Below, piece by piece: positions 52,687-61,977 of a DNA stretch of 64,000 nt. The notes beneath the pieces were generated by a model. That model saw only the letters and a list, made by a program, of their open reading frames with translations, had not been told where the DNA came from and did not search any database. The DNA is taken from assembly GCF_014191255.1 (NCBI RefSeq), contig NZ_JACHWH010000002.1:62001-126000 (forward strand). The letters run 5' to 3'. Numbering within the stretch: position 1 is the first letter of the stretch; each line of letters opens with the position of its first letter. Made by a program: the position numbers and the translations under genes. The stretch is from Amycolatopsis bartoniae. Lineage in GTDB: Bacteria; Actinomycetota; Actinomycetes; Mycobacteriales; Pseudonocardiaceae.

Positions 52687-53721
52687 GTGCTCTTCGAGAA
52701 GCTCCTCCGGCCCACCCTCTACCGCCTGTCCGGCGACGACCCCGAAGTGGTGCACGAACGAACCGTGCGCCTGCTGGGCCTGCTGCCCGCCGACCCGCCG
52801 CTGCTGCGCGGGCACTACGGCGTGGACGACCCGGCGACCGTGTTCGGGCTCCGCTTCCCCAACCGCGTCGGGCTCGCCGCCGGGATGGACAAGGACGGGC
52901 GCGCACTGCACGCGTGGCCGGCGCTGGGCTTCGGTTTCGTCGAGGTGGGCACCGTCACGCGGCTCGCGCAGCCGGGCAACCCGAAGCCGCGGCTGTTCAC
53001 CCTCGCCGAGCACGACGCGGTGATCAACCGCATGGGGTTCAACAACTCCGGCGCGGACGCGCTCGCGGCCCGCCTCGCCGCGGGCGGGAAACCCGGGGTG
53101 CCGCTGGGGATCAGCATCGGCAAGTCCAAAGTGGTCCCGCTGACCGAGGCCGTGGCGGACTACCGGTACTCGCTGCGGAGCCTGTACCCGTACGCGGACT
53201 ACTTCGCGGTGAACGTCAGCTCGCCCAACACTCCGGGCCTGCGCGAGCTCCAGGACAGGGGCGCGCTTTCCGAGCTGCTGGGCGAGTTGCAACGCACGTC
53301 GCGGGAGCTGGCGACGGGCGAGCCCACTCCCCTGCTGGTCAAGGTCGCCCCGGACCTGACGGACAGCGCGCTCGCCGAACTCCTCGAAGTGTGCGACGAG
53401 CACGGCGTGGCGGGCGTGATCGCGACGAACACGACGCTTTCCCGCGCAGGCCTCAGCGGCCTCGAAGCGGTGGTGGGCCGGGAAACCGGCGGATTGTCCG
53501 GTGGTCCGCTGACCGAGCGGGCCCGCGAAGTGGTGCGGTTCGTCCACACGCAGACCGGTGGCAGGCTGCCGATCATCGGGGCCGGCGGAGTCCTCAGTGG
53601 ACAGGACGCGCGCCGGCTGCTGGACGCGGGCGCGAGCCTCGTCCAGGTCTACACCGGGTTCGCGTTGAAGGGCCCCGGGCTGGTCCGCGAGATCAACCGG
53701 ACATTGGCCGGATGGCGGTGA
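52687..53721 (+). CDS. pyrD: Dihydroorotate dehydrogenase (quinone), class 2
   Basis: A 344-residue FMN enzyme of pyrimidine synthesis. An N-terminal helical extension ([20 protein letters not shown]) marks the membrane-bound class 2 type. [31 protein letters not shown] (class 2 serine) and [20 protein letters not shown] bind FMN. GTG 52687 follows the GNAT stop by 14 bp. It overlaps the convergent gene by 29 bp. Confidence 0.95.
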   Translation: MLFEKLLRPTLYRLSGDDPEVVHERTVRLLGLLPADPPLLRGHYGVDDPATVFGLRFPNRVGLAAGMDKDGRALHAWPALGFGFVEVGTVTRLAQPGNPKPRLFTLAEHDAVINRMGFNNSGADALAARLAAGGKPGVPLGISIGKSKVVPLTEAVADYRYSLRSLYPYADYFAVNVSSPNTPGLRELQDRGALSELLGELQRTSRELATGEPTPLLVKVAPDLTDSALAELLEVCDEHGVAGVIATNTTLSRAGLSGLEAVVGRETGGLSGGPLTERAREVVRFVHTQTGGRLPIIGAGGVLSGQDARRLLDAGASLVQVYTGFALKGPGLVREINRTLAGWR

Positions 53722-54865
53722 GGTAGCGCAGGTACGCGCGCCAGTCGCCGAACTCGGTGATGTCACGACAGGAGCCGGCGGCCTCCGTGGTGCAGTGCAG
53801 CCCGATCGCGGTGTCGCCGTCTTCGAGTTCGATCTCGGCAGGCGGCTGTCCCGCGAGGAACTTTTCCAGCCCGGCCGGGGAGATCGTCCAGCGCTCGCCG
53901 GTCAGCACCGAGCCCTGGGCGGCAGGCAGGATGCCGGGCTGGTTCCCGGGCAGCGCGACCATCCGGTAGCGGGAGGCGGTGCGGGCCTCGCCGCGGAAAC
54001 GGGCACCCAGCTCGACGAGCCGCGAGTTGAGCGGCTGTCCCCGCAGGTGCGCGCCGAACACGACGAGGTCGATTCCCGTTGCGGGGTAAGGGATCCTGAG
54101 TTGTTCGTCGTTGAGGTAGGCGGCGAGGTCGAGTGCGATCTGGTCGTCGAAGGGCCGGACGAGGATGTCGGCCGCGCAGGTGCTGACCGTGGTGAGCTCC
54201 AGCGAGCCGGCCGGGGCGAGGAGCGCGTCGTGCCCGGCGAGCGCGACGGCGGTTTCGACGGTGGCGCCACCGGCGAGCAGGTCGCCGACGGCTTTGCGGA
54301 AGGCCGGGCCGGCGCCGGGCCGGACGGCGAGGTGCGGCCGTTCCCCGGCGGACAGCCGGACGGACTCGGGCCACGGGCGGCTGGTGGGATCGTCCACGTC
54401 GGGTCCGGTGATGGCGGACAACACGGACTGTCCGTCGGCGACGGTCCGCGCCAGGACGCTGAGCCCACCGGGGACCAGCCCGGCGGTGGGGGTGAACACG
54501 AGCACACCGGGCTGCGCGGGGACGCGTTCTCCGATCGCTATGTCGACGAAATCACTGACGACGTCCGCGGGGGAGGCGGCCTCACCCAGGACGACGGCAC
54601 CGGCTTCGATCAGCCGGCGGGTGGCGATGGCGTCGGGCGGTGCGACGGCGAGCAGCCCGGCCAGCGGCAGGGCCTCACCGGCGCGGACGCGGACATCGAC
54701 GGCCTTGGCCTCGACGAGCACGTCCTCACTGGAGCGGAGGGTGGTCCACAGTTCGGGGAGGTCGGCCTCGCCGATACGGTCGTAGGCGGCGAGGACCTGA
54801 CGGTGAGCACTGATCGGCGCCGGGGGTAGGGGCGCCGGTTCTGGGGGCAGCGGCAGCGTCTCCAT
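53693..54865 (-). CDS. Allophanate hydrolase-like protein with degenerate amidase domain
   Basis: A 390-residue protein. The C-terminal 120 residues ([39 protein letters not shown]) match the allophanate-hydrolase C-terminal domain. The N-terminal part keeps fragments of an amidase-signature fold ([40 protein letters not shown]), but the Ser-cisSer-Lys GSS/GGS region is missing. It is probably not an active amidase. ATG 54865 lies 6 nt after TACCGT; GTG 54919 is an alternative. No urea carboxylase gene adjoins. Confidence 0.72.
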   Translation of the reverse strand: METLPLPPEPAPLPPAPISAHRQVLAAYDRIGEADLPELWTTLRSSEDVLVEAKAVDVRVRAGEALPLAGLLAVAPPDAIATRRLIEAGAVVLGEAASPADVVSDFVDIAIGERVPAQPGVLVFTPTAGLVPGGLSVLARTVADGQSVLSAITGPDVDDPTSRPWPESVRLSAGERPHLAVRPGAGPAFRKAVGDLLAGGATVETAVALAGHDALLAPAGSLELTTVSTCAADILVRPFDDQIALDLAAYLNDEQLRIPYPATGIDLVVFGAHLRGQPLNSRLVELGARFRGEARTASRYRMVALPGNQPGILPAAQGSVLTGERWTISPAGLEKFLAGQPPAEIELEDGDTAIGLHCTTEAAGSCRDITEFGDWRAYLRYLTAIRPMSG

Positions 54866-54999
54866 CCTCTGACGGTAGGCACCGAAGATCCCGGACACCA
54901 GCAGGTTGGTGTTACACACAGGTATCGAGTGGTACCAGGTAGTACCAGAATGGGCGACCCGCGGTGGCGGTCAGGGCCCTGGACCCGAACGACCGGCTC

Positions 55000-55902
55000 T
55001 CAGGAGACTTCGCGCAGCGCGATCGCCAGCCCGGCGAGGCGGTCGGTCGCGTCGGTGAGAGCGTCCTTCGACTGGCGCAGTCCGCTGCCGCCCGCGGCGA
55101 CCGCGTGGCCCGCGGCCGCGATGAGAGCGCCGTAGTCTTCGAGGCCGTCGTCGAGTTGTTCGCGCAGCGTGGCGATGGCCGACTGCAGGGCCTTGCGCTC
55201 CCCCGACGGCGCCGCGCGGCACGCCCGTTCCAGCGCCTGGATCCGCCCGGCCAGCGCCCGCAGCGCGGCCGCCGCCTCCGAGGCCGTCGCCCGGGCCTCG
55301 TCCACCGACTCGGCGGGCACCAGCGACGAGGGCGCCGCCAGCTGGCGCAGCAGCTCCGACAGCGAGGCCTCACACTCGGCGAGCCTTTCCATCGGCTGCC
55401 GCGCCGACGACCGCGCGTCCGGCAGCGGCGGCGGCGCCGTGCTGACCGGCAGCTCAACCCTGTGCAGCTGGCGCAGCCGCAACCCGGAACGGACCCCCAG
55501 CGTGCCGAAGATGATCACTCCCGCGATCCCCTCCAGCGCCTCGCTCGCCCCGCCGGGGCCGATCAGCCCGAACCCGGTGGCCAGCGAATACAGCACGCAC
55601 AGCAGCGTCAGCACGAGCCACAACGTCAGCGCCCGGGACGTGCGCCGCTTGCGCCGTTCGAGCTTCGCCGCCGGCTCGTTCCACCTCGCCCACCGGGCCC
55701 GCGCCTCGGCGAACACCGGCACGGCCATCGGGGACACCGGGGGCGGCACCGGGCGGCGCAACGGGTTCGGCCGCCGTGCCGGCTCCTGCGGGAAGTACCG
55801 CTGCAGCTTCTCCTGAGCGCGCTGCGCGTAGTCGGGCAGGCGTTCGATGTGCTTCTCCAGCTTGGCGCTGAACTCGCCGAAGTCCCGTCTGCCCGACGCC
55901 AT
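55000..55902 (-). CDS. pspM: PspM-like envelope stress membrane protein
   Basis: A 300-residue protein: N-terminal helical region (FGEFSAKLEKHIERLPDYAQ), two transmembrane helices (about 90-112 and 118-138), then a long helical cytoplasmic part. Position directly after pspA in a clgR-pspA operon matches mycobacterial Rv2743c (PspM), which tethers PspA. ATG 55902 is 12 bp past the pspA stop. No pspN follows. Confidence 0.8.
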   Translation of the reverse strand: MASGRRDFGEFSAKLEKHIERLPDYAQRAQEKLQRYFPQEPARRPNPLRRPVPPPVSPMAVPVFAEARARWARWNEPAAKLERRKRRTSRALTLWLVLTLLCVLYSLATGFGLIGPGGASEALEGIAGVIIFGTLGVRSGLRLRQLHRVELPVSTAPPPLPDARSSARQPMERLAECEASLSELLRQLAAPSSLVPAESVDEARATASEAAAALRALAGRIQALERACRAAPSGERKALQSAIATLREQLDDGLEDYGALIAAAGHAVAAGGSGLRQSKDALTDATDRLAGLAIALREVS

Positions 55903-55914
55903 GACGCGCTCCGG

Positions 55915-56757
55915 TCAGTTCTGGTTCTTCTGCTCGGCCTGCACCCGCGCCTGGATCTCGCGCTGGATGTCGGCCGTCGGGGAAGGGGATGCCGCCTTGC
56001 CCTGCGAGCCGCCGTCGGTCACCTGCGCGACCGAGTCGCCCCGCATCGACGCCCGGATCTGCTCCAGCCGCGAGTGGCCCGCCAGCTCGGTGGTGGCCGA
56101 CTGGACTTCGAGCATCCGGCCCTGGACCGAGTTCTGCGCCAGCTCCGCCGCGCCCAGCGCGGTGGTGTAGCGCTTCTCGATCTTCTCGCGGACCTCGTCC
56201 AGCGACGGCGTGTTGCCCGGCGCGGCCAGCTCGGACATCTGGTTGAGCGAGGCCGACACCTTCTCCTGCATCTTGGCCTGCTCCAGCTGCGACAGCAGCT
56301 TGGTGCGCTCGGCCAGCTTCTGCTGCAGCATCGTGGCGTTGCGCTCCACGGCCTGCTTGGCCTGCGCCGCCGCCTGCAGCGACTGGTCGTGCAGCGTCTT
56401 GAGGTCCTCGATGCTCTGCTCGGCCGTCACCAGCTGGGTGGCGAACGCCTCCGCGGCGTTCTCGTACTGCACGGCCTTCTGCTCGTCACCCTTGGCGCGC
56501 GCCTCGTCGGCCAGCACCAGGGCCTGCCGCGCGGACGCCTGCAGCTTCTCGACCTCCCCCAGCTGCCGGTTGAGCTTCATCTCCAGCTGCCGCTGGTTCC
56601 CGATCACGGCCGCGGCCTGCTGCGACAGCGCCTGGTGGTTGCGCTGCGCGTCCTCGATGGCCTGCTGGATCTGCACCTTCGGGTCGGCGTGCTCGTCGAT
56701 CTTGGACGAGAACGCCGCCATCAGGTACTTCCACGCCTTGATGAACGGGTTGGCCAT
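55915..56757 (-). CDS. pspA: Phage shock protein A (PspA/IM30, ESCRT-III fold)
   Basis: A 280-residue coiled-coil protein with N-terminal [20 protein letters not shown] and the family block [20 protein letters not shown]. It binds stressed membrane and polymerises. Mycobacterial counterpart Rv2744c. The C-terminus ([16 protein letters not shown]) is polar. ATG 56757 is preferred; earlier in-frame starts are not supported. The gap to clgR holds a strong hairpin. Confidence 0.93.
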   Translation of the reverse strand: MANPFIKAWKYLMAAFSSKIDEHADPKVQIQQAIEDAQRNHQALSQQAAAVIGNQRQLEMKLNRQLGEVEKLQASARQALVLADEARAKGDEQKAVQYENAAEAFATQLVTAEQSIEDLKTLHDQSLQAAAQAKQAVERNATMLQQKLAERTKLLSQLEQAKMQEKVSASLNQMSELAAPGNTPSLDEVREKIEKRYTTALGAAELAQNSVQGRMLEVQSATTELAGHSRLEQIRASMRGDSVAQVTDGGSQGKAASPSPTADIQREIQARVQAEQKNQN

Positions 56758-56942
56758 CTGCTCCGCCTGCCTTCTTGCGTCCCACTGTCGAAAGTCTGTC
56801 CGGCCTGGGGCGTTGCTCCCCTCTTGATCCAGCAACGTCCCGGCCTCGGTGCGGGTTCCATCGTGTCAGGTCGGCGCCCGCTCTTCCAGGCGACCCGGGG
56901 GGATTTCAGGGACTACCCGGAGACCGGTCACCGGAAAGACAC

Positions 56943-56974
56943 CGAGGCCACCTCCCGGGAAGGAGGTGGCCTCG
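56943..56974 (-). terminator. Strong hairpin between clgR and pspA
   Basis: CGAGGCCACCTCC (56943-56955) pairs perfectly over 13 bp with GGAGGTGGCCTCG (56962-56974), 6-nt loop. Partial termination would set the clgR:pspA ratio. Nothing else is recognised in 56758-56993. Confidence 0.7.
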
Positions 56975-56993
56975 GGCACGAGAACCTGGGGAA

Positions 56994-57422
56994 CTAGGCC
57001 GCGACCATCTTCGGCGCGCGGATCGTGGTGCGCAGGGCCGGGCCCATGCGCTGGCCGGAAACCCGCAGGTCGGCCAGGTCGTTGCCGATCACGCCGTCCA
57101 CCATCCGGCCGCCTTCCAGCCTGCCCGCCTCGCGGCGCTCGGGCTGCTCGGCCCGGTCACCATCAGGCAGCGCGACGTCGACGGTCTCGAGCGCCGAGAT
57201 GTCGGCGGCCACGTTGTGCAGCAGCTCACCGAGCGGAAGCTCCAGCGCCTCGCAGATGGATGCCAGCAGCTCGCTGGACGCCTCCTTCTGCCCCCGCTCC
57301 ACCTCGGACAGGTACCCGAGGCTCACCTTGGCGGCGCGGGAGATGTCGCGCAGCGTGCGACGTTGGTTCGTGCGGGCATGCCGGAGCCGATCACCGATCG
57401 CCTCACGCAACAGCACGGTCAT
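56994..57422 (-). CDS. clgR: ClgR, XRE-family activator of clp and psp genes
   Basis: A 142-residue protein with an XRE HTH (DRLRHARTNQRRTLRDISRA, VSLGYLSEVERGQKEASSEL). It activates Clp protease and envelope-stress genes in actinobacteria. The C-terminus ends APKMVAA; terminal Ala-Ala is a known ClpP-dependent degron in ClgR. ATG 57422 follows GGGAGG by 6 nt. Upstream is a ClgR-box match. Confidence 0.92.
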   Translation of the reverse strand: MTVLLREAIGDRLRHARTNQRRTLRDISRAAKVSLGYLSEVERGQKEASSELLASICEALELPLGELLHNVAADISALETVDVALPDGDRAEQPERREAGRLEGGRMVDGVIGNDLADLRVSGQRMGPALRTTIRAPKMVAA

Positions 57423-57493
57423 CACGCGCCTCCCTTCCTGGTACCGACCACGTTACCCAGACCGAGCCTCCCAGTGCAGCGGTTGACACGGCC

Positions 57494-57510
57494 GTACGCC
57501 AAGGGCGAAC
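57494..57510. promoter_or_regulatory. Putative ClgR box
   Basis: Reverse strand GTTCGCCCTTGGCGTAC fits the published ClgR pattern CGCY-N-A-N-R-GCG with one deviation. It is 70-90 bp before clgR, suggesting autoregulation. A TAACGT -10-like element lies nearer the gene. Confidence 0.55.
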
Positions 57511-57517
57511 GCCTGGC

Positions 57518-57982
57518 TCAGGCCAGATGTTCCCCCAGTAGGAGCAACGCGGCGCGGACGGATTCGGTTCGGACCAGTGCCCGATCGCCCTCGAACCAGT
57601 GCGTCCGCACGTCCCGCACCCCGGCACCGGCCAGCCCGATGTGCACCGTGCCGGGCACGACGCCGTCCTGCGGGTCCGGCCCGGCGACCCCGGTCAGCCC
57701 GAGGCCCCAGGTGGCCCCGCAGCGCTCCCGCGCGCCCTCGGCGAGCTGCGCGGCGACCTCCGGGTGCACCGCGCCGTGCTCGGCCAGCAGCCGGGAGTCG
57801 ACCCCGGCGAGCCGGGCCTTGAGCTCCGTCGCGTACACGACCAGCCCGCCGCGCACCACGGCACTCGCACCAGGGACGTCCGTCAGGGTGACGCACACCA
57901 GGCCCGCGGTGAGCGACTCGGCGGCCGCGATCGTCTCGCCGCGTTCGGTCAGGCGGGTGACGAGCTGCCGGGCGAGGGTCAC
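57518..57982 (-). CDS. cinA: CinA C-terminal domain protein (NMN amidase, PncC type)
   Basis: A 154-residue stand-alone CinA-C domain: ETIAAAESLTAGLVCVTLTD, YATELKARLAGVD, and GLGLTGVAGPDPQDG. It deamidates nicotinamide mononucleotide to nicotinic acid mononucleotide in NAD recycling. GTG 57982 overlaps the pgsA stop (GTGA). Confidence 0.92.
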   Translation of the reverse strand: MTLARQLVTRLTERGETIAAAESLTAGLVCVTLTDVPGASAVVRGGLVVYATELKARLAGVDSRLLAEHGAVHPEVAAQLAEGARERCGATWGLGLTGVAGPDPQDGVVPGTVHIGLAGAGVRDVRTHWFEGDRALVRTESVRAALLLLGEHLA

Positions 57983-58608
57983 GGGGCCACGGTCCTGGTG
58001 CCCGAGGCGCGCAGCCGGACCGCCCGCACGACGTAGTCGGCGCCCGTGACCACGGTGAGCGCCAGCGCCAGCGCCATCAGTGCCCACGACACCGGGTCCG
58101 ACCCGGCGGGCAGCGGCAGCAGGAACAGCACGATCGCGGCGATCTGCGTCAGCGTCTTGGCCTTGCCGCCGCGGCTGGCCGGGATCACGCCGTACCGGAT
58201 CACCCAGAAGCGCAGCAGCGTCACCCCGATCTCGCGCACCGCGATCACGATCGTCACCCACCACGGCAGCTCGCCGAGCACGCTCAGGCCCACCAGCGCG
58301 GCGCCGATCAGCGCCTTGTCGGCGATCGGGTCGGCGATCTTGCCGAAGTCGGTGATCAGCCCGTAGCGGCGGGCGACCCAGCCGTCGACCTGGTCGGTCA
58401 GCGACGCGATCGCGAACAGCGCGGTGGCCACGCAGCGCCAGCCCGTGCTGGCCCCGCCGTCGACGAACAACGCCACGACGAACACCGGCACCAGCACCAG
58501 CCGCGACAGCGTCAGGAAGTTGGCGACGTTGAGGTTGGAGACCCGGGTCCGCGGGGGCACCGGGGTGGGCCGGCCGGTCTGCGCGGACTCGTCGGGCACG
58601 GCACTCAT
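57979..58608 (-). CDS. pgsA: CDP-diacylglycerol--glycerol-3-phosphate 3-phosphatidyltransferase
   Basis: A 209-residue CDP-alcohol phosphatidyltransferase with six helices. The catalytic pattern D-G-x2-A-R-x8-G-x3-D-x3-D is complete in DGWVARRYG ... [10 protein letters not shown]. It makes phosphatidylglycerol phosphate. ATG 58608 overlaps the rimO stop. Synteny with clgR/pspA matches the mycobacterial pgsA3 locus. Confidence 0.94.
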   Translation of the reverse strand: MSAVPDESAQTGRPTPVPPRTRVSNLNVANFLTLSRLVLVPVFVVALFVDGGASTGWRCVATALFAIASLTDQVDGWVARRYGLITDFGKIADPIADKALIGAALVGLSVLGELPWWVTIVIAVREIGVTLLRFWVIRYGVIPASRGGKAKTLTQIAAIVLFLLPLPAGSDPVSWALMALALALTVVTGADYVVRAVRLRASGTRTVAP

Positions 58609-60005
58609 CCGTCGGCGTCCGGGCGCACGAGCAGGTCCACGCCCTCGCTGTCGACGACGCGGCAGCGGACGAACTCACCGACCGCCACGTCTCCCGCGTC
58701 GAGCACGATGCAGGCGCCGTCGACCTCGGGCGCCTGGTGGGCCGCGCGGCCGACCACCTCGTCCCCGGTCTCTTCCACGAGCACGTCGACCACCTCGCCG
58801 ATGCGCTCCTCCGCCCGCTGGGTGGTCAGCTCCTCGGCCAGCGCGGAGATCTTCGTGACGCGCTCGGCGACCAGGTCCGGGTCGACCTTGCCGTCGAAGC
58901 CCTCGGCCTCGGTGCCGTCCTCGTCGGAGTAGCCGAACACGCCGACCGCGTCGAGGCGGGCGTGCGTGAGGAACCGCTCCAGCTCGGCGACGTCCTCCTC
59001 GGTCTCGCCGGGGAACCCGACGATGACGTTGGTGCGGATGCCCGCGGCGGGGGCCAGCTCGCGGATCTGGTCGATCAGCGCGAGGAACGAGTCGGTGGAG
59101 CCGAACCGGCGCATCCGCCGCAGCACGCGCTCGCTGGAGTGCTGGAACGACAGGTCGAAGTAGTCGGCGACGCCGGGCGTGGTGGCGATGGCGCGCACGA
59201 GGTCCGGCCGCGTCTCGGCGGGCTGCAGGTACGACACGCGCACGCGCTCGATGCCCTCGACCGCGGCGAGCCGGGGCAGGAGCCGCTCCAGCGCCCGCGT
59301 GCCGCCGTCCTCACGGCTGAGGTCCTTGCCGTACGACGTGGAGTTCTCGCTGACCAGGAACAGCTCCTTGACGCCCTGTCCGGCCAGCCAGGCCGCTTCG
59401 GCGAGGATCTCGTCGGGGCGGCGGGAGACGAAGGAGCCACGGAAGGACGGGATCGCGCAGAAGGAGCACCGGCGGTCGCAGCCGGAGGCGATCTTCAGCG
59501 CCGCCACCGGGCCGTCCTGCAGCCGCGCGCGCGGGACCCAGCCGTGCCCGGGCACAGTGACCTCGGCGGCCGCGCTGGACCGGTCGACGGGCGTGATCGG
59601 CAGCAGCTTGCGCCGGTCGCTCGGCACGTGGGACTCGATCCGGTGGCCGGACACGATCGACCCGAGCTTCTCCGCCAGGTCCGGGTAGTGGTCGAAGCCC
59701 AGCACCGCGTCGGCCTCCGGCAGGCTGTCGGCCAGCTCGGCGCCGTAGCGCTCGGCCATGCAGCCGACGGCCACGACCTTCGCCCCGGTGTCGGCCGCGG
59801 CGAGCAGCGTGTCCACCGAATCCTTCTTCGCGGACTCGACGAAGCCGCAGGTGTTGACCACCACGACGTCCGAGTCCTCGGGATCCTCGGTCAGCTCCCA
59901 GCCGCCGGCGGCGAGGCGGCCGGCCAGCTCCTCGGAGTCGACCTCGTTGCGGGCGCACCCCAGGGTCAGCAGGGAGACACGACGGGGTTCGGTGGCGGAA
60001 GACAC
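58605..60005 (-). CDS. rimO: Ribosomal protein uS12 methylthiotransferase RimO
   Basis: A 466-residue radical-SAM enzyme. N-terminal MTTase domain with cluster cysteines in [18 protein letters not shown] and VGCMAERYG. The radical-SAM site is [13 protein letters not shown]; the C-terminal TRAM domain follows. It methylthiolates Asp of uS12. GTG 60005 lies 7 nt after TACCCT (60018-60013). Confidence 0.94.
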   Translation of the reverse strand: MSSATEPRRVSLLTLGCARNEVDSEELAGRLAAGGWELTEDPEDSDVVVVNTCGFVESAKKDSVDTLLAAADTGAKVVAVGCMAERYGAELADSLPEADAVLGFDHYPDLAEKLGSIVSGHRIESHVPSDRRKLLPITPVDRSSAAAEVTVPGHGWVPRARLQDGPVAALKIASGCDRRCSFCAIPSFRGSFVSRRPDEILAEAAWLAGQGVKELFLVSENSTSYGKDLSREDGGTRALERLLPRLAAVEGIERVRVSYLQPAETRPDLVRAIATTPGVADYFDLSFQHSSERVLRRMRRFGSTDSFLALIDQIRELAPAAGIRTNVIVGFPGETEEDVAELERFLTHARLDAVGVFGYSDEDGTEAEGFDGKVDPDLVAERVTKISALAEELTTQRAEERIGEVVDVLVEETGDEVVGRAAHQAPEVDGACIVLDAGDVAVGEFVRCRVVDSEGVDLLVRPDADG

Positions 60006-60012
60006 GCCACTC

Positions 60013-60094
60013 AGGGTAGCTGGCGCGCGCGGGCGGCTCGGATGCGCAGGTGGCGCAACCCGGCGCGACGGCCCGGTCGCGCCCCGGTTACGGT
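60013..60094. promoter_or_regulatory. Divergent leaderless promoters (rimO operon / argA-like)
   Basis: Reverse strand: TACCCT (60018-60013), 7 nt before GTG 60005. Forward strand: TACGGT (60089-60094), 6 nt before GTG 60101. Nothing else is recognised in this 95-bp gap. Confidence 0.45.
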
Positions 60095-60100
60095 CGATCG

Positions 60101-60613
60101 GTGCCGCAAGATCCTTCGTGCCGGGTCGGCATCCGCCGGGCCCGCATCGCCGACGTCCGCAAGATCAAGGCGCTCGTGGACGCGGACGCGGGGCGCGTGC
60201 TGCTGGAGAAGGAGCTCGTCACCCTGTACGAGGACATGCAGGAGTTCTGGGTCGCGGACTCCGGCGGCGAGGTGCTCGGGTGCGGGGCGCTGCACGTGTT
60301 GTGGGAGGACCTGGCCGAGATCCGCACGGTCGCGGTGGACAAGGCGGCCCGCGGGCAGGGCATCGGTCACCGGATCGTGGGGCGACTGGTCGACCACGCG
60401 GTGGAGCTCGGCCTGCGGCGGATCTTCGTGCTCACGTTCGAGACGGAGTTCTTCGCGCGCCACGGGTTCCGGGAGATCGACGGCACGCCGGTACCGCAGC
60501 AGGTGTACGACGAGATGCGCCGTTCCGTCGACCCCGGCGTGGCCGAGTTCCTCGAACTGCCTTACGCGAAGCCGAACACGCTCGGCAACGCGCGGATGCT
60601 GCTGGAGCTCTGA
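60101..60613 (+). CDS. argA: GNAT N-acetylglutamate synthase (ArgA type)
   Basis: A 170-residue single-domain [24 protein letters not shown], acetyl-CoA loop [19 protein letters not shown], and [20 protein letters not shown]. It resembles M. tuberculosis Rv2747, which makes N-acetylglutamate for arginine synthesis and sits in the same neighbourhood as pgsA/clgR. GTG 60101 is leaderless. Confidence 0.88.
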   Translation: MPQDPSCRVGIRRARIADVRKIKALVDADAGRVLLEKELVTLYEDMQEFWVADSGGEVLGCGALHVLWEDLAEIRTVAVDKAARGQGIGHRIVGRLVDHAVELGLRRIFVLTFETEFFARHGFREIDGTPVPQQVYDEMRRSVDPGVAEFLELPYAKPNTLGNARMLLEL

Positions 60614-60630
60614 GCCTGATCGGGTCCACA

Positions 60631-61287
60631 ATGGAGCGCATGAAGAGGGGGCTGCGCGGGAGCGTGCTGGCTTTGCTGGCCGTCGTGACACTCGCGATCC
60701 CGTCGGCGGCCGCGCTGCAGGCGCCGGTCGCCCCGCAGCAGGCGGCCCCGGTGGTGACGGCGCCGCCGGTCGTGCCGGGGTGCGAGCAGGGCTGCGAGAC
60801 GGTGTTCTCCGCGGCGCTGCCGGGCGGGCACCGGCTCGACGGGTTGCAGCACGCGGGCGGCGGCAATGTCCTGGCGTACTGGAACGGCACGAGCCTCGTC
60901 GACACGGCACAGGTGATCGGCAGCGACGGGCACCCGTACGACGTGGTGACGGCAGGTGTGTGCGGCGCGGGGCACTGCTCGGTCGCGTTCGAGTACGGGG
61001 TGCACTCCGCGGCCGTGGCGTCCCTGCGGCTGGACACGAAGATCACCGTCGACGCCACCGTGGAGGGCGTCGCGTCGGACGCACGGGATCTCAATGGCGA
61101 CGGCAGCCCCGACGCGTCGGTGCGGCAGAGCACGTACGTCCCCAGCTTCGCGCTCGCGCCGCTGTACTGGGAGACCTACGAGCAGCAGGACGACAAGCTG
61201 GTGCTCACGGGCTGCACGACGCCGGTGCAGGGCATGGAACCCGCGCCGACGGCGCTGGCGACGGGCCCCTGCCCGACGAACGTCTAG
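60631..61287 (+). CDS. Secreted protein of unknown function
   Basis: A 218-residue protein with a signal peptide (MERMKRGLRGSVLALLAVVT, cleavage near SAAALQA), four or more cysteines (CEQGCE, CGAGHC, GCTTP) suggesting disulfides, and a DLNGDGSPD loop like a calcium-binding FG-GAP/EF-hand-type motif. ATG 60640 is an alternative start. It ends convergently, overlapping the TetR stop by 4 bp. Family not recognised. Confidence 0.75.
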   Translation: MERMKRGLRGSVLALLAVVTLAIPSAAALQAPVAPQQAAPVVTAPPVVPGCEQGCETVFSAALPGGHRLDGLQHAGGGNVLAYWNGTSLVDTAQVIGSDGHPYDVVTAGVCGAGHCSVAFEYGVHSAAVASLRLDTKITVDATVEGVASDARDLNGDGSPDASVRQSTYVPSFALAPLYWETYEQQDDKLVLTGCTTPVQGMEPAPTALATGPCPTNV

Positions 61288-61883
61288 AACTCCGGCGCCG
61301 GCGGCGCCAGCGGGTGCGCTCCCTCGGGACGCAGCCCGTCGAAGATGATCGCCAGGTAACGGCGCCACAGATCGGGTGGCGGGTCCTTCACGTAACCGAC
61401 CACGTGGTTCGGCGCGCACATCAGGAGCACGACGTCGTTGCCGGTGACGTCCGCCCGGACGGCACCCGCCTCGCGCGCACGGTCGACCAGCAGGCCGACC
61501 GTGCGGTACAGCCGCTCGCGGAGCGCGACCACCTCCGGGCCGGCGTCGTCGGCGTTCAGGAGGAACGACAGGTCGCGCTGCTCCCGCTGACCGCCCGCCA
61601 CGGTGAGGAATTCCAGCAACGCCGCGGCGGGATCCTCCGCCGTGAGCAGTCGTTGCCCGACTTCGTCGAGTGCGCAGGCGTGCGTGCGCACGATCGCCGC
61701 GATCAGTTCGTCCTTGGTGGCGAAGTGGCGGAACACGGTGCCCTTCCCCACCCCGGCCCGGCGTGCGATGTCGGCGACCGAGGCGTCGGGGCCGCGTTCG
61801 GCGAACTCGGCCTCGGCCGCGGCCAGCAGCAGTTCGCGGTTGCGTGCGGCGTCGGCGCGCAAGGTCCGGGGAGGCGAGCTCAC
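61284..61883 (-). CDS. TetR-family repressor
   Basis: A 199-residue protein: N-terminal HTH (DAARNRELLLAAAEAEFAER, VADIARRAGVGKGTVFRHF) and a helical ligand domain. GTG 61883 lies 6 nt after TAGGAT (61895-61890). It is divergent from the oxidoreductase gene whose promoter carries candidate operators. Confidence 0.9.
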   Translation of the reverse strand: MSSPPRTLRADAARNRELLLAAAEAEFAERGPDASVADIARRAGVGKGTVFRHFATKDELIAAIVRTHACALDEVGQRLLTAEDPAAALLEFLTVAGGQREQRDLSFLLNADDAGPEVVALRERLYRTVGLLVDRAREAGAVRADVTGNDVVLLMCAPNHVVGYVKDPPPDLWRRYLAIIFDGLRPEGAHPLAPPAPEF

Positions 61884-61889
61884 CCGGCA

Positions 61890-61962
61890 ATCCTAGCAAG
61901 TTGACCGTGCGGTCCGTTTGTCTGTACGGTCGGAGCAGTCAACCTGACCAGCCGGTCCGTTT
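61890..61962. promoter_or_regulatory. TetR/oxidoreductase divergent promoter and operator
   Basis: Forward strand: TTGACC (61901-61906), 18 bp, TACGGT (61925-61930). CGGTCCGTTT occurs at 61910-61919 and again at 61953-61962, 43 bp apart (about four helical turns). GACCGTGCGGTC (61903-61914) is nearly palindromic. Confidence 0.55.
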
Positions 61963-61977
61963 ACTGGAGGAACTTTC

